DNA of 64,000 nt from Alentia gelatinosa. Its lineage: Eukaryota; Annelida; Polychaeta; Phyllodocida; Polynoidae. Each line of letters starts with the position of its first letter. Within the stretch, counting starts at the first letter, position 1. Positions 42,601 through 52,000 of the stretch are shown here, in pieces. The DNA is taken from NCBI GenBank assembly GCA_950022655.1, contig OX465581.1, positions 106,809,125-106,873,124 on the forward strand. The letters are read 5' to 3'. The position numbers and the translations under genes are program-made. Under the pieces are notes generated by a model. That model saw only the letters and a program-made list of their open reading frames with translations, did not search any database and was not told the origin of the DNA.

Positions 42601-45600
42601 TTCCGTCGGTACCATCTGCGTTATACAGGGTGGCCGGCGCGTAGACAGCAGCTGACCCATCTACTAAACTCGGTTATCCTTAACCGATGCACGGGGAACG
42701 ATTGTGGACGGTCTTAGCACGAATTGATGGCCTGCGGTGAGACCCAGTCGCCTCGTAAAGGGACAGTATCACAATTAGTACACCGCCGATGGCTTCCTTG
42801 AAAAGGCAACTGCGCGGCGTCTGCTTTACGATCTCTTGTTAGTTCCTTGATTCCCCCCTCAGGACATTTTCTAAAGCATCATGGTCACAATGAATTTTAC
42901 ATGGCGTTCGGGGAGCCTGTTTCAGTCTGTTGTTTTCCGGCAATTGGGTGGAACCGAGTTTTAATCGTGTGGGAGGATGTGGAGGGGATATTGTACAACT
43001 GGGCGTGCTGCGTTAGTCATCCACATACACACGCAGAGGAGACTGGTCCGTGTTATTTAACGCTACCCTACACATGCCCCCATCCAGGAACGCACTAGTG
43101 GTTTCATACACCACGTTAAGATGGTCTTTTTTCCGCTGGACCTGTCATCAATAGGCCACCTTTTTATGTGGCACTGACCCAGAGGAAGTTGTGGAGGTGG
43201 CTTCATTGCTAAAACAGCTCTCCTTGGCTTCAGATGATTCGCTGGCTTCCAATCATCAAAAGTGGCCCCCTTGACAGTGTCGGTTTTATCGCTGGGGTTC
43301 CTTCGGGAAATGCCCTTGCCTTCTTCTCCAAGGCGGCAGGGGAAGGCCTGTGGGGGCAGAGGGCACAGAAGGAAGCCCTTTTATATAGACTGGGCTGTCT
43401 GGGGCCGCGCCGCAGTGGGCAGACGCCGCGTGCGTTGGCAGAGGGCTCCAGTGAGTGAAAGATGTGAAACAGGGGGCAGGGGGTGCGCGAGGTGATCTTG
43501 ATCCGGCAGAGTATCGTCACTGCCATGTTGTTTGAAGTACAGTTGGCCGCCACTTGGGCACATTTATCAGTGAATGTCAGTGGGATATTTGTCTTTGGTG
43601 TAGCTAGCAGGGAGCAGGCTGTAGTAACGCCAGCAGTAGCAGCAGTGGCAGGAGGGAGTAACTCGGCGTAGTTGAGACCATGGAGGGAGGGGTTGGCAGG
43701 GCTGGGGTGTAGCAAGCAGGGTAGGCTGGGAGGAGGACGTTGAGTGAGGGGTTGTAGCAGGAGGAGGGGGTAGCGGAATGGAGTTGGAGGGCTTGTCTAT
43801 AGGAAACATGGGGAGCAGAGTGGGCTTCCTCCACCAGGCGGCGCTCAGGGGGCGCTTCCCGATAGGCGGCCCGTGTTGTAGCATGTAGCCACCTCGGCGG
43901 GGTCAAGTGCTGCTGAAGCTCTCCTAGGTCAGCCACCCCGACCACTTCTCCCCGCCTCTGACCCTGACCTGACCTCCGCCAGCTTTGTTTTCATCATATT
44001 CATATCTCAAATGCACTGCTAGTAATGGCCCCAGCTCGACGGGCAAATGGAACGAGCCCCTGCTCTCTCGTCAGTCCCGCTTGATCTTGGTCGCCTGCCC
44101 TCAGCGCGCCCTACAGACCAGGGACGCAGCTGAGGCCTTATAAATCTGTTATGCACATGTGAGAGCAGCATCGGGGTTTCCATTTCATATTTCCATCAGG
44201 GATGCGGCGACTGAATTCATATTCGTGGGGGGAAACACGAGGGAAAGAGAGATGCGAGTTAATGTTTCCTACGCAGCCGGTTTAACAAAGACCCAAAGTT
44301 CTCCCCACTGTGCACCATTAGCAATTTATATTGGAATAATTTGATTTTCGGCACAACAAATTGGGTTACCTAATACCGTGGAACTTAAGCCAAAATGAAC
44401 CTTTGTGTTTTGTTTCCACCTCTCCAGAGATGCTATTGTTACCCTTCTTTTAGCTGAAACAATACTGACGAGTTAATGTAATTGAGTCAGGGAGGAGGAG
44501 GCTGATGAGTCCGGTGGTGCTAGCGACGGCTCCCTGAGTAGGCAGATGGCTCACAACACTTCTTTATCACTAATCACCTCTTTTCTGCAGCAATATAAAG
44601 ATCCTATCACCCACACAAACCACGTCGTAGGCAGGTCCTGGCTGTTGCCCGCCAGACCTTTCCTCCGCCCATTCCTGGCTCGCATGCAGGATACCATTGC
44701 TGGGCTGCCTTATTGCTACATTGACAATATCCTCACCACCATCAGCTGGCCTGAAACAAAACTGGCGACCACTTAATATTGATAGGCTAATGCCGCTCAG
44801 CTCGCGGGGGTGCAATGCATGCTGACAGCTCAGCAAAAGGATGATTTATGACGCGATTACCGGCCACATTTTTGACACACTTTTCTCACTTGATTTAGAC
44901 GTGCCAAAACAAAACATGGAAGTGGCTATCTGGCCCTGTCGACGTCTCTCTAGCTAGTCTAGCCTCCTCTACTCACTCCAGTCGGGCTCTTGTCATGCGC
45001 CTAGTTTGATATAGAATTATAGAGCCTCAGGTTTTATATTTAGTCCCCGTCGAGGTGTTTCTGTAGAGTAGGGGGTGGGTGGGGGTTTGGGGGTCGAATT
45101 GAATGGGGTGTGTCAGTGTTTCAATACATTAAGTCAGACAAACAGGCGAAGGACGGGTATGAGTATTGCAAATTCACGCGTCGCTACACCCATTATATCC
45201 TTGCATTTCCAGCGCCGCTAATGCCTTTCAGTAGTTCCCACATGGCATGGGCTTAAGCAGATGTCGCCAGCCATGTTGATATGGTGGGGGATTAATGTTA
45301 CATGGTAGACCGTCCTTTTCATTGTATCAAAGTGCATTTGCCGTTAATCCTATTTCCTTTAATGGGTTTTATTTGCCGGAATAGGGTCAAGAAGTCCTAG
45401 GAGTGATATTGTGTCGCGGCTAAAAAAAGTATCGATGGTACCTCAACGGTGCTTGATCCATAATTGATTTTGACTGCTTATTATCTTGACTTTCTGTCTC
45501 GGACGTGGCTTCCTAGCAGTGCTCCATTTTTGAATTTCAATAGAAAAAGTCAGACAATGGTTAGGCATCCTAACGAGCCTACTGACAGGGGATGATCTAT

Positions 45601-46043
45601 CACTGGCTGACACATTCTCTTTTGATCGCCAGATTCTTTGAATACCCACCAAGCAGGTGAAGCGTTATTCATATGAGGTATTTCTATTGTTGAAAAACAT
45701 AATTCATCATACTTCACACAGTGCCTCTGTTTCTCCTCTCCAAGAATGTGCTTATAGTCAGGAGATTAGCAGTAAAGCTCCAAGTATGTGCATATTCAAA
45801 AGAAGGAAACTTCATCATGTCTCTCCCTCCCAACTCGACACCCCCACCCAGCTCCCTTGGCTTTTTAACAAGTCTGATTGTGTTTTATGTTTTTGTTCTG
45901 TTCACAGAGGCCGCCGTCACAAGGAAATACTTTATCATTCAGGGAAGAGGATGCACATTCTACCCACTCGGCGGATACGCCCGGCCCCAACAGCCAACCT
46001 AGCCAAAACTCCAGTCAAAACGCGGATAACAATAGTGAAGCAG
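18665..46043 (+). CDS. Meis: MEIS/homothorax TALE homeobox gene, 5' part (exons 1-7, 3' end outside window)
   Basis: Coding exons join as 18665-18679, 19446-19684, 22017-22158, 23044-23094, 24519-24569, 27003-27206 and 45908-46043, giving 279 complete codons plus one base. Residues 1-85 are a His/Pro/Ser-rich leader ending [28 protein letters not shown] begins the first MEIS/PKNOX N-domain block (about 86-132) and [18 protein letters not shown] the second (about 149-197, ending VIDERD). Residues 198-279 are a low-complexity linker. In this family these blocks bind PBX/Extradenticle and help bring it to the nucleus; the C-terminal TALE homeodomain binds TGACAG. The homeodomain is not here: vertebrate MEIS1 is about 390 residues, so roughly the last third lies beyond 64,000. 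Intron phases are 0,2,0,0,0,0,1. Blocks of the PREP/PKNOX type diverge more, so MEIS/hth is preferred. The family call is near certain; the exact species is unknown. Confidence 0.97.
18680..19445 (+). other. Meis intron 1 (766 bases)
   Basis: Starts GTACGG and ends TTACCTTGCAG, phase 0. It is moderately AT-rich, with T-rich and A-rich runs at about 19,140-19,310. I see no exon or strong regulatory motif in it. Confidence 0.8.
19446..19684 (+). CDS. Meis: Meis exon 2, N-terminal leader
   Basis: The exon follows a TTACCTTGCAG acceptor and ends at TACGG|GTGAGT, a consensus donor in phase 2. It encodes residues 6-85. It starts [12 protein letters not shown], comparable to YDDLPHYGGMD of vertebrate MEIS1, continues with [13 protein letters not shown], a Pro/Ser/His/Tyr-rich stretch and an SSTSSMSG run, and ends in the invariant KRDKDAIYG. 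The final Gly codon is split GG|A, the same place as in vertebrates as I recall it. Fly Homothorax has Glu here. The middle is the least conserved part and gives no domain call; the two ends make the assignment secure. Confidence 0.97.
19685..22016 (+). other. Meis intron 2 (2.3 kb)
   Basis: Starts GTGAGT and ends TGTTTTCAG, phase 2. The first kilobase is AT-rich. From about 20.3 kb it becomes GC-rich, and 21,540-21,820 is a CpG-dense block just upstream of exon 3 that holds a 35-base palindrome. Open frames here on both strands are compositional and show no family resemblance. Confidence 0.85.
21665..21699. repeat. 35-base palindrome with YY1-like arms
   Basis: Two 16-base arms, CGAGCCGACAACATGG and its exact reverse complement, flank a CCG centre. 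It could form a hairpin or cruciform. Each arm with the centre also reads GCCGCCATGTT or its complement, close to the YY1 consensus GCCGCCATCTT. It lies in a CpG-dense block about 320 bases upstream of exon 3. Confidence 0.95.
22017..22158 (+). CDS. Meis: Meis exon 3, first MEIS/PKNOX N-domain block
   Basis: The exon lies between a TCTGTTTTCAG acceptor and CAAATCAG|GTATTT. It completes Gly85 and encodes residues 86-132. [19 protein letters not shown], then [19 protein letters not shown] and EDIRVFSNQ, are almost identical to all known MEIS/Homothorax proteins. The only clear departures are at the end: RVFSNQ replaces AVFAKQ of vertebrates and AMFSKQ of the fly. This block contributes to the PBX/Extradenticle interface. 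The 142-base length restores phase 0. The 300-400 bases just upstream of the acceptor form a GC-rich block with a 35-base palindrome. Confidence 0.98.
22159..23043 (+). other. Meis intron 3 (885 bases)
   Basis: Starts GTATTT and ends CTTTTTCCCAG, phase 0. It contains mixed AT-rich and T/C-rich DNA with no other feature I can support. Confidence 0.85.
23044..23094 (+). CDS. Meis: Meis exon 4, 17-codon exon
   Basis: A 51-base phase 0-0 exon preceded by CTCTCTTTTTCCCAG and followed by TCTG|GTACGT. It encodes [17 protein letters not shown], residues 133-149. The matching vertebrate segment reads IRAEKPLFSSNPELDNL, so length and charge pattern are kept with several changes. It bridges the two N-domain blocks. 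Because the exon is a multiple of three with phase 0 at both ends, skipping it would keep the frame but shorten the domain. Confidence 0.97.
23095..24518 (+). other. Meis intron 4 (1.4 kb)
   Basis: Starts GTACGT and ends CCACTTCCAG, phase 0. It holds a TGA-repeat microsatellite at 23,562-23,581, a GTG-repeat at about 23,759-23,775 and a GC-rich purine/pyrimidine-skewed patch at about 23,810-24,010. The open frames over that patch are low-complexity artefacts. Confidence 0.85.
23562..23581 (+). repeat. TGA-repeat microsatellite
   Basis: About six and a half perfect TGA units in intron 4. Confidence 0.95.
24519..24569 (+). CDS. Meis: Meis exon 5, second N-domain block, first part
   Basis: A 51-base phase 0-0 exon preceded by TTTCCACTTCCAG and followed by GAAAAG|GTATGT. 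It encodes [17 protein letters not shown], residues 150-166, identical to vertebrate MEIS1 in my reading. The pattern is an amphipathic helix of the PBX-interacting second block. Like exon 4 it is 51 bases and could be skipped without a frameshift, which would remove part of the PBX-binding surface. Confidence 0.98.
25792..25807 (+). repeat. G16 homopolymer in intron 5
   Basis: Sixteen consecutive G bases followed by TATATATA. Long enough for a G-quadruplex in DNA or pre-mRNA. Confidence 0.98.
26035..26054 (+). repeat. (TC)10 microsatellite
   Basis: Ten TC units in intron 5. Confidence 0.95.
27003..27206 (+). CDS. Meis: Meis exon 6, end of N-domain and linker
   Basis: A 204-base phase 0-0 exon between CAACGCGAACAG and GAACAG|GTATGC. 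It encodes residues 167-234. [20 protein letters not shown] followed by [10 protein letters not shown] finishes the second PBX-binding block and is near invariant in the family; DERD is the form seen in fly Homothorax, DDRE in vertebrates. After it comes DTDSKPK and a Gly/Ser/Thr-rich linker, ending GINPGQEQ. Vertebrate MEIS1 also has a Gln codon at this exon end (NLTDQ, then PSW), supporting the same boundary. Read-through into the intron would add only five residues before a TAG at 27222-27224. Confidence 0.97.
28194..28214. repeat. (TA)n microsatellite
   Basis: Twenty-one bases of alternating T and A in intron 6, with a shorter TATATATA run about 20 bases later. Confidence 0.97.
36201..36229 (+). 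repeat. (TG)n microsatellite with one interruption
   Basis: TG repeat with one TA interruption in intron 6; a related GT-rich stretch follows at about 36,299-36,350. Confidence 0.95.
37560..37660 (+). promoter_or_regulatory. Enhancer-like block with POU octamer and PBX-HOX site
   Basis: ATGCAAAT (37584-37591) is a perfect POU octamer and TGATTTATGG (37611-37620) a perfect PBX-HOX site of the posterior-Hox type, 20 bases apart. Surrounding DNA (about 37.2-37.8 kb) is AT-balanced, without simple repeats, as conserved non-coding elements often are. Confidence 0.4.
37813..37828 (+). repeat. G16 homopolymer in intron 6
   Basis: Sixteen consecutive G bases on the transcribed-sense strand. Confidence 0.98.
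39639..39655 (+). repeat. G17 homopolymer in intron 6
   Basis: Seventeen consecutive G bases, the longest such run seen here. Confidence 0.98.
43831..43856 (+). promoter_or_regulatory. Tandem CTCF-like cores in intron 6
   Basis: CCACCAGGCGGCGCT (43831-43845) is one base off the CTCF core, and CAGGGGGCGCT (43846-43856) directly follows as a second partial core. They lie about 2 kb before exon 7 in a G-rich patch. Confidence 0.35.
44820..44855 (+). promoter_or_regulatory. MEIS plus PBX-HOX motif pair
   Basis: TGACAG at 44823-44828 and TGATTTATGAC at 44842-44852, 13 bases apart, resemble a HOX-PBX site with a nearby MEIS site, the arrangement seen in trimeric HOX-PBX-MEIS elements. It lies about 1.1 kb before exon 7. 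Confidence 0.4.
45908..46043 (+). CDS. Meis: Meis exon 7, Ser/Asn-rich linker before the homeodomain
   Basis: The exon lies 18.7 kb after exon 6, behind a GTTTTTGTTCTGTTCACAG acceptor, and ends GAAGCAG|GTAAGT, a consensus donor in phase 1. Residues 235-279 read [40 protein letters not shown], then NNSEA. The TPGP motif and the closing Ser/Asn/Glu run match the vertebrate exon that reads TPGPSSGGHTSHSGDNSSEQ, which also ends one base into a Gly codon. The rest of the linker is poorly conserved, as is normal here. The next exon, expected to carry an acidic run, KRGIFPK and the start of the homeodomain, was not found before 64,000. Confidence 0.95.
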
Positions 46044-49000
46044 GTAAGTCGTTTCCTTTCACCTTCTCGCCCACTCAGCGGGGCCCACAGGGAGGCACTG
46101 AGCATCAGACGTCGGCTCTTCCCTCATACAGTAGCCTGCAGCGCCCCCTTGCCGGCAGTATTACTCCGTCGGGGACATTATTCCGAGCGGGCATGTCAAA
46201 TTGCAGTCAATAGGCATTGTGGGGACTCATCTGAGAGGTCAAATGCTTTTATGGAAGACACTTCATCGCTGTATTGTGACACTAGGGGGATGTTGGGCCC
46301 GAGCATAAACACGACATTTGACTCACGCCATGTCTGTCCCCACTCCTAGACGATTAAGCCAAAAGCTAGGTGTCGACCGACCCAAATTAAGCATCCCGTA
46401 ATTCGCCACAAAAAGGAGGATTTGGGTGTAGTGATTCCGGACGTGGTGCAGGCACGCCAATAGGCAGTCATTGTCGTGAGGATGCTGCCCGGCCCAGCCA
46501 CCCAAGTAGAATATCATATTTCGCGTTTTAATCCGTACAAAAGCAAGTGGGTAAATCTCTTCATTGGGCATTACGCAATAATCAGCTGATTGAGTAAAGG
46601 TTCATAAAATCAGCAAATACAATCAGCCGTGCCGTCGCTGGCACGGGTAATATGATTGTGATGGCATTGGCTATGCTGCAGCAGGGATGGTTGATGATAT
46701 TACATGCTGGCAACAGCGCCAGTGGAGATGACACACATCCAAGCGAAGCGGAGATTAAAAGACACAGGCCTACCGTGAGGCGGCCGTCAGACTCAGGATA
46801 CTGAAGGTCATTAATCTATCGTGTTAACGGGTCTCACCTTTGGCCGTGCCCCAAGCCCAGGCCCACTCTTTGTAGCACAGGCACATGAAAGCACAGGGGC
46901 GAGGAACCAGATAGAAATTAGCCCCTCCCAGAGAAATCTCCCAATATGGCCTTTGCCTTTCTGGAGAAAGGATACAATTTCCTGCGCTTGCTGGAAGCAA
47001 TAAGCGACCAGAGATTTCACCTCGGAATATTGCACTAAGTGTGTTCTACCACCTAGTCCTTTTTATTCTGAGGGAAAGAGGGAGGGGCCGCCTTTCTGGT
47101 CTACTCTTCTGAGAAAGAAAACTGCAAGAATACTTTGTAAATGACTATGATCTGCGAGGTTAAAACCTTGACAAATGGCAACGTTACCGATATGACATTA
47201 ATCTCTATACTAGCACGAGCTGGGGGATGGCGGGTGTAGATTGACGTGTTCTGAGGCGGGGTGGGGGAGGGGGGTGGTAAATGAAAGCCAGCACGGATGA
47301 GGTTAAGTAGTGGGAATGTGGGGGCGTGGAAGGCACTGTTTTGGTGTGGCGCCACATGACCTAATTTCAGGACACTTCTTCTCGTGCTGGAGACAATATC
47401 TCATGACGCATTATTGGGTGAGACACGGGATAAGTGGCAGTCGGCTCGGCAAGCGACGTTACTTGCTTGGGCAGCGGGAGGCCAACCGCCCCACCGTGTG
47501 TTGGCCAATACGGCAGAAAATTACCTTTTATCACCTGAAATCATTGGAGTGCAAAGCCGGCGTAAATGATGAAAGTGACAGGCAAGGTGTCTGGCGGCAC
47601 GGGGGAAGGAGTGTTTGTGTTTTAATGGCCAACTTTCCAGTCATTGGTCATCGGCCATTTGCAGCCCTACTTTTGTCCCTCTCAGTTGTGGCCCCCAGAG
47701 GCCCTGCCACCACCTGTGGGCCTATTCTGTTCCCGGTTGTTTTATTTTACACAGCTTCCTAGGTCAGGTCTTGCTATCCGAACCCCCTTCTTCCGCGGTC
47801 AGGGCAACGTTTTCCCACAAGATATTGCCATTATCGCTGGAATTGGGTCAAAGCTCCGGGCATCAAGATATTTATTTTGATCAGACATAATGGTGTCCTC
47901 GGCAGGGTGTTTTGGTTCTTATCTCCTGGGATTCCAGACACAGATGTGACAGGGCTGGCCTAGTTTTCCATTCCTCTGACCCCTGACTGGTACTTTTATT
48001 CGGGTGTAATCTAGCAGGCGGTGGGCCCAGTGATGGGTGATGGTCAGTGGGAGAAGGCTGGGCCCAATGTAGGCCATCCCTCAGGCCTGAATGGTCAGCA
48101 GATCAGATGAATGCCTGGCTAGCCAGTCAGCTGGTGGACTGGCAGCACCCAGTCCTCTCCACTATACGGCTTCCCCCACTCTAGCTTCGAGTATAGAAAA
48201 GCATCCTCATAGGCTAGGCGTTGTCTTCGTATACAGTGTAGGTGAGAGGGAGTTGCACAGTTTCTATCCACAGCTTGCACATTTTATCGCCCACAACTCA
48301 CAGCGGCGTGGTTGTACGCGGTCTCAGCTGTACCCAGCGCCTACTTGCCCCAGGCACGGGACGCTGTAGACCGTCCATTGACCTTTTTGGTCGAGGAACT
48401 GTGCCAAAAGGGATACTCGGCCGCCCTGAGAGACACAGAGAGCCAGAGAGGGCCTTGGGAGTCGGCCACATTCAGCAAGGGCTTGGGAGGAGTATCAGCT
48501 GGGTGAATATGCTCCACCCATAGGCGCGAGCAGACTGCTTTCATTGACCTTCCGCCAGAATTGTGGCCTACCGATAGCAGTGCCCTAACTGCTTTGTGTG
48601 TGACTGGCCGACATGTAGCCAGTGGGTCGACCCTAAATCCCCCACTATCAGAAGATCAGCAGGACGCGGCGGGGTTCTGGCTAGTGCCGCCCGGGGTGAT
48701 CCAGCCTCCCCCTGCCCACACCATCAGCAGCTCCCCAGTGCCCGGCCCCCTTCTCCTATTTACGCCCATTACAGCAAAGCAAGTTAATGGTGATGATTAC
48801 TGTTTTCATCAGCGGCGCATTGATCATTTTTATGATAATAGAAATACACAATCTCGACGCCTGCTCGGAGTGATTCAGCACATCGGCGTCGCACCTTTTC
48901 TTGCGCCGCCCGCCCCCATGCTTATAGCTGTCTTTATTGGCACTCCCGTCTCGGTTTTCATGGCTCACAGGCACATGCTTTTACTTAGCGCGCATCCAAT

Positions 49001-52000
49001 TTGTTATATGGGTCACGGCATATTTGATGGTTGTTTCAGCAGGCATATTGATCATTGGTGATCAGGTTAGCAAGGGTGGGGGGAGTGGTGAGGAGGGGTT
49101 GACCCGCCAAGTGCTACTCATCTGTCACACCTCCAGCATCCGGAGACTGCATTAGGCTCCCTGCTACTCACCACACATCCCCCGTGTAGTAGAACATAGA
49201 CTGCACACCCACAAGAGCCCTCAGAACCAGTCAGGCTGAAAAGGTTATCTGGCTCTAGGCGATGGAAGAGTACTCCAGTTTAGTCAGAGCAAGGGAAACC
49301 GTCAAAAGCAAGCCACAAGGCAGTATCGGTTAGTAGGTCAATCCGCCACTCAGTCTGGTATACAACCATGTTTCTGTCGTGTTTGAGACACCAAAGAAAA
49401 AACGCTTTCATGTAGGTCAGGTTAAGGACACAGGCGGTCAGTGCCTCTCATGCTGTTTATTATGGAACTCGCGCCAAGTCTATCACGTAAACAGGAACAA
49501 GGTTGTATCGCGACAATTTCATTATTATGATTAAAAAAAAGTGTATTCAATAGGAGTCGTTGCTCCCTATAAATTAAATGAAACTAGGTTCTTTCAAATT
49601 CATTGCTTATTTGTAACCTATACAATGCCTCACTTACCAATGGAGCACATTTCATGTAATCAAGGTACATAGAACGCATTGTTCACGTATAGAATCTACA
49701 TACGCTCACGTAGGTATTGGATTTGAAAACGGGTAGTAGTGCTGATGAAATGGAAATTGATTGGCGGCTCGGAACGGCACAGGGATCCCCGGGGGCGTAT
49801 TAAAATAGCAGTAAATTCCCTCGTCGGGCAGTAGCATGTTGAACAACCCCCCTAGAGTGTACTTCCCTAACACGGCAACGTGCACCCCTGGTGTACAGTA
49901 GCCAGCCAGTAGGGATGATGACACTACCCCGCTTATGGTCATAACCACTGAGGTGCTATCGTGACGCAGGCACCACCACTGTCCCAGCTACAATCTCATG
50001 CCTCGCTGTCCCAGTGTGTGCAGAGGCACAAATCTGTTGCTTATTTTCGCACGGTGTTCATTTATCATGATGGAAACCCATTCTGGTGTCCCCGGCCAGT
50101 CTCGTGTGAGCGGTGGTGTCGCTAGGGGATCTGCCTCCCTCCCCAATTGAGATGCATGCCTGCGTTAACTTCTGATGCTCCGATGTGAGGCGGCGCGGCA
50201 GATCCTCAATATGGCTTATGGATCCGGCCACAACGGGTGTCCATTCCGCCAGGAGGAAAGGAGGGGGTGGTGGACATGTCCCAAATAGGTGGCGAAATTT
50301 GTACACAATGGAGGCCACCCCCCTCCTCCTCCTCCACTCCCTTCCATCTGAATGGCTCTATCTTTTTAGGCTGGGGCAGTGGCGGGCAGTATAGGCAGTC
50401 CCCCCTCCCTTGAATGCCCGGCTGAAGCAGCCACTGGTGGGTGGGTTGCTGGTCATACATACGGGCAATATGCATCGTGGAGATTCAGCGGCTGTGCTGC
50501 AGTAGTGGCGCAGGCATTCGCCCCCATTGCTGGTGTCCTGGCGCTGATGGAATTCACAGATTCCGGGCGGAATATGGATCAAGCCGGCGTGTTCCTGCTT
50601 ATTTTCGCCACATATTGGATGGTGCTGATACCCAGTCCGACATTTGTACATCGCATTCGTGGGGGCCACCGTCCCCATCAGAGTCATCCGTTGGCCCCGG
50701 CCCCGTGCGCCCGGTCTCACGGCAGCCATTTCTGATACCCCGACCGTGGCACAATTTCACCTTGTTCATCTTAGCCCCCGCCCGGCCCGCCAGCCCCGGG
50801 GCTCCCATATCCCGACGCCTACCATAACCATAACACAGCATACCCCTAATAGAGCAGCCGGGCCCGCTCCCAGAATGGCTTGATGTGCAATGCGCAGAGA
50901 TGCAGTCGTCCCCGCCCCTAGTATCTCCAACTCCCCCACACATTCCCAGCCTCCTCCATATACACCATAAACACTGACCGTTTGCACCGAGCAATGCCTA
51001 CGACAGTAGAGTCTAGTGGAACAGGTTGTACGGATTGCTGTCGTCTCTCACGCCTTGATTATCCAAGTACGTGGAAGTAGGAAAGCATTCGCATTGCTTT
51101 ACCACTACCCCCACCCCTTCTCCTCCCCGCCTTCTACCCACGCCCTGGCAATACCATCTCTTTACAGCTTTTTACGACTCTGAAAAGATATTCCTCTCGG
51201 CACGACTGCCGGGTGGTTGCCAGACTCCAGTGACGGCGGCGAAAGGCAATATCCTCTAATAGTATCATTTTAATCAGGAGGAACCATCTATCTTGGATTT
51301 ATGGACTCTATTTGATTGAATTTTGAATAATTTAGATATGTAATCAAGTCTCGCTTCGACACCGGGGTTTATTATTGAGAAACGTATTGACGATGCGAAT
51401 ACCTTTTGTGAGGTTGTGGTGGTGGTTTGTGGGAGGGGGTGGGGGGAGAGCTCGCCTAGGTATTCAGTCCGGGTGTGTTGATATGGTCGGCGTGCAGACC
51501 GTTCTCCCGCAGTGTTGGGGGAGGCCCCAGTCACTTTGAGCCAGCCTCCGCCCCGCATTGCCGCCAACGCCAGATCAAACCTATAATTTGCATATTTTAC
51601 CGGTGTTTGAATTGTGCAGCGCGGTGAGGCCGGCACGAACCGGGTGAATTTCAATGACGCCACTGCAGGTTGGTGGTGGCGGCTGTGGAGGTAGGTGGTG
51701 GCCATGTTTTGTGCATAAGGCGTGCCACTGACCTCTCCCCACGCGCGAGGTGAAGAGGTGTGCGGGTGGGGGGAGGGAGAGATAGGGGTGATTTCCTGCA
51801 GGGTCATCAGGTTGTTTAGCCCGCTCAGGCAGATCTTCAGGTTTCGATATTGGTGCTAGTGTCATGGGACGGTGCTACCTGCCTGATCACTCAGCAGGGT
51901 GGAGGATCGACCCGTGTCCTACTCCAGTCTCATTTCAGTCCCACTCCAGGCCTATTTCAGTTCCCACCCCATGACTTCCCCAATACATCCTGCACACGAT

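Larger units (their letters stand above)
27207..45907 (+). other. Meis intron 6 (18.7 kb), no nested gene seen
   Basis: Bounded by GAACAG|GTATGC and TTCTGTTCACAG. It is a mosaic of AT-rich DNA, GC-rich G/C-skewed patches (for example 31.2-32.3, 36.4-36.7 and 43.6-43.9 kb) and low-complexity runs. No exon-like frame of a known family was recognised on either strand. Several stretches combine PBX-HOX, MEIS and POU motifs and are listed separately. Large regulatory introns are typical of MEIS genes in other animals. Confidence 0.85.

Noticed and set aside
45657..46349. 230-codon frame over exon 7
   Set aside because: It is the wrong frame of the Meis exon; the frame that matches MEIS linkers is flanked by correct splice sites.
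47345..47356. Twelve-base palindrome TGTGGCGCCACA
   Set aside because: Short palindromes of this length are expected by chance in 64 kb; no context adds weight.
51274..51807. 177-codon minus-strand frame in intron 7
   Set aside because: No family resemblance; lies in C/G-skewed DNA.
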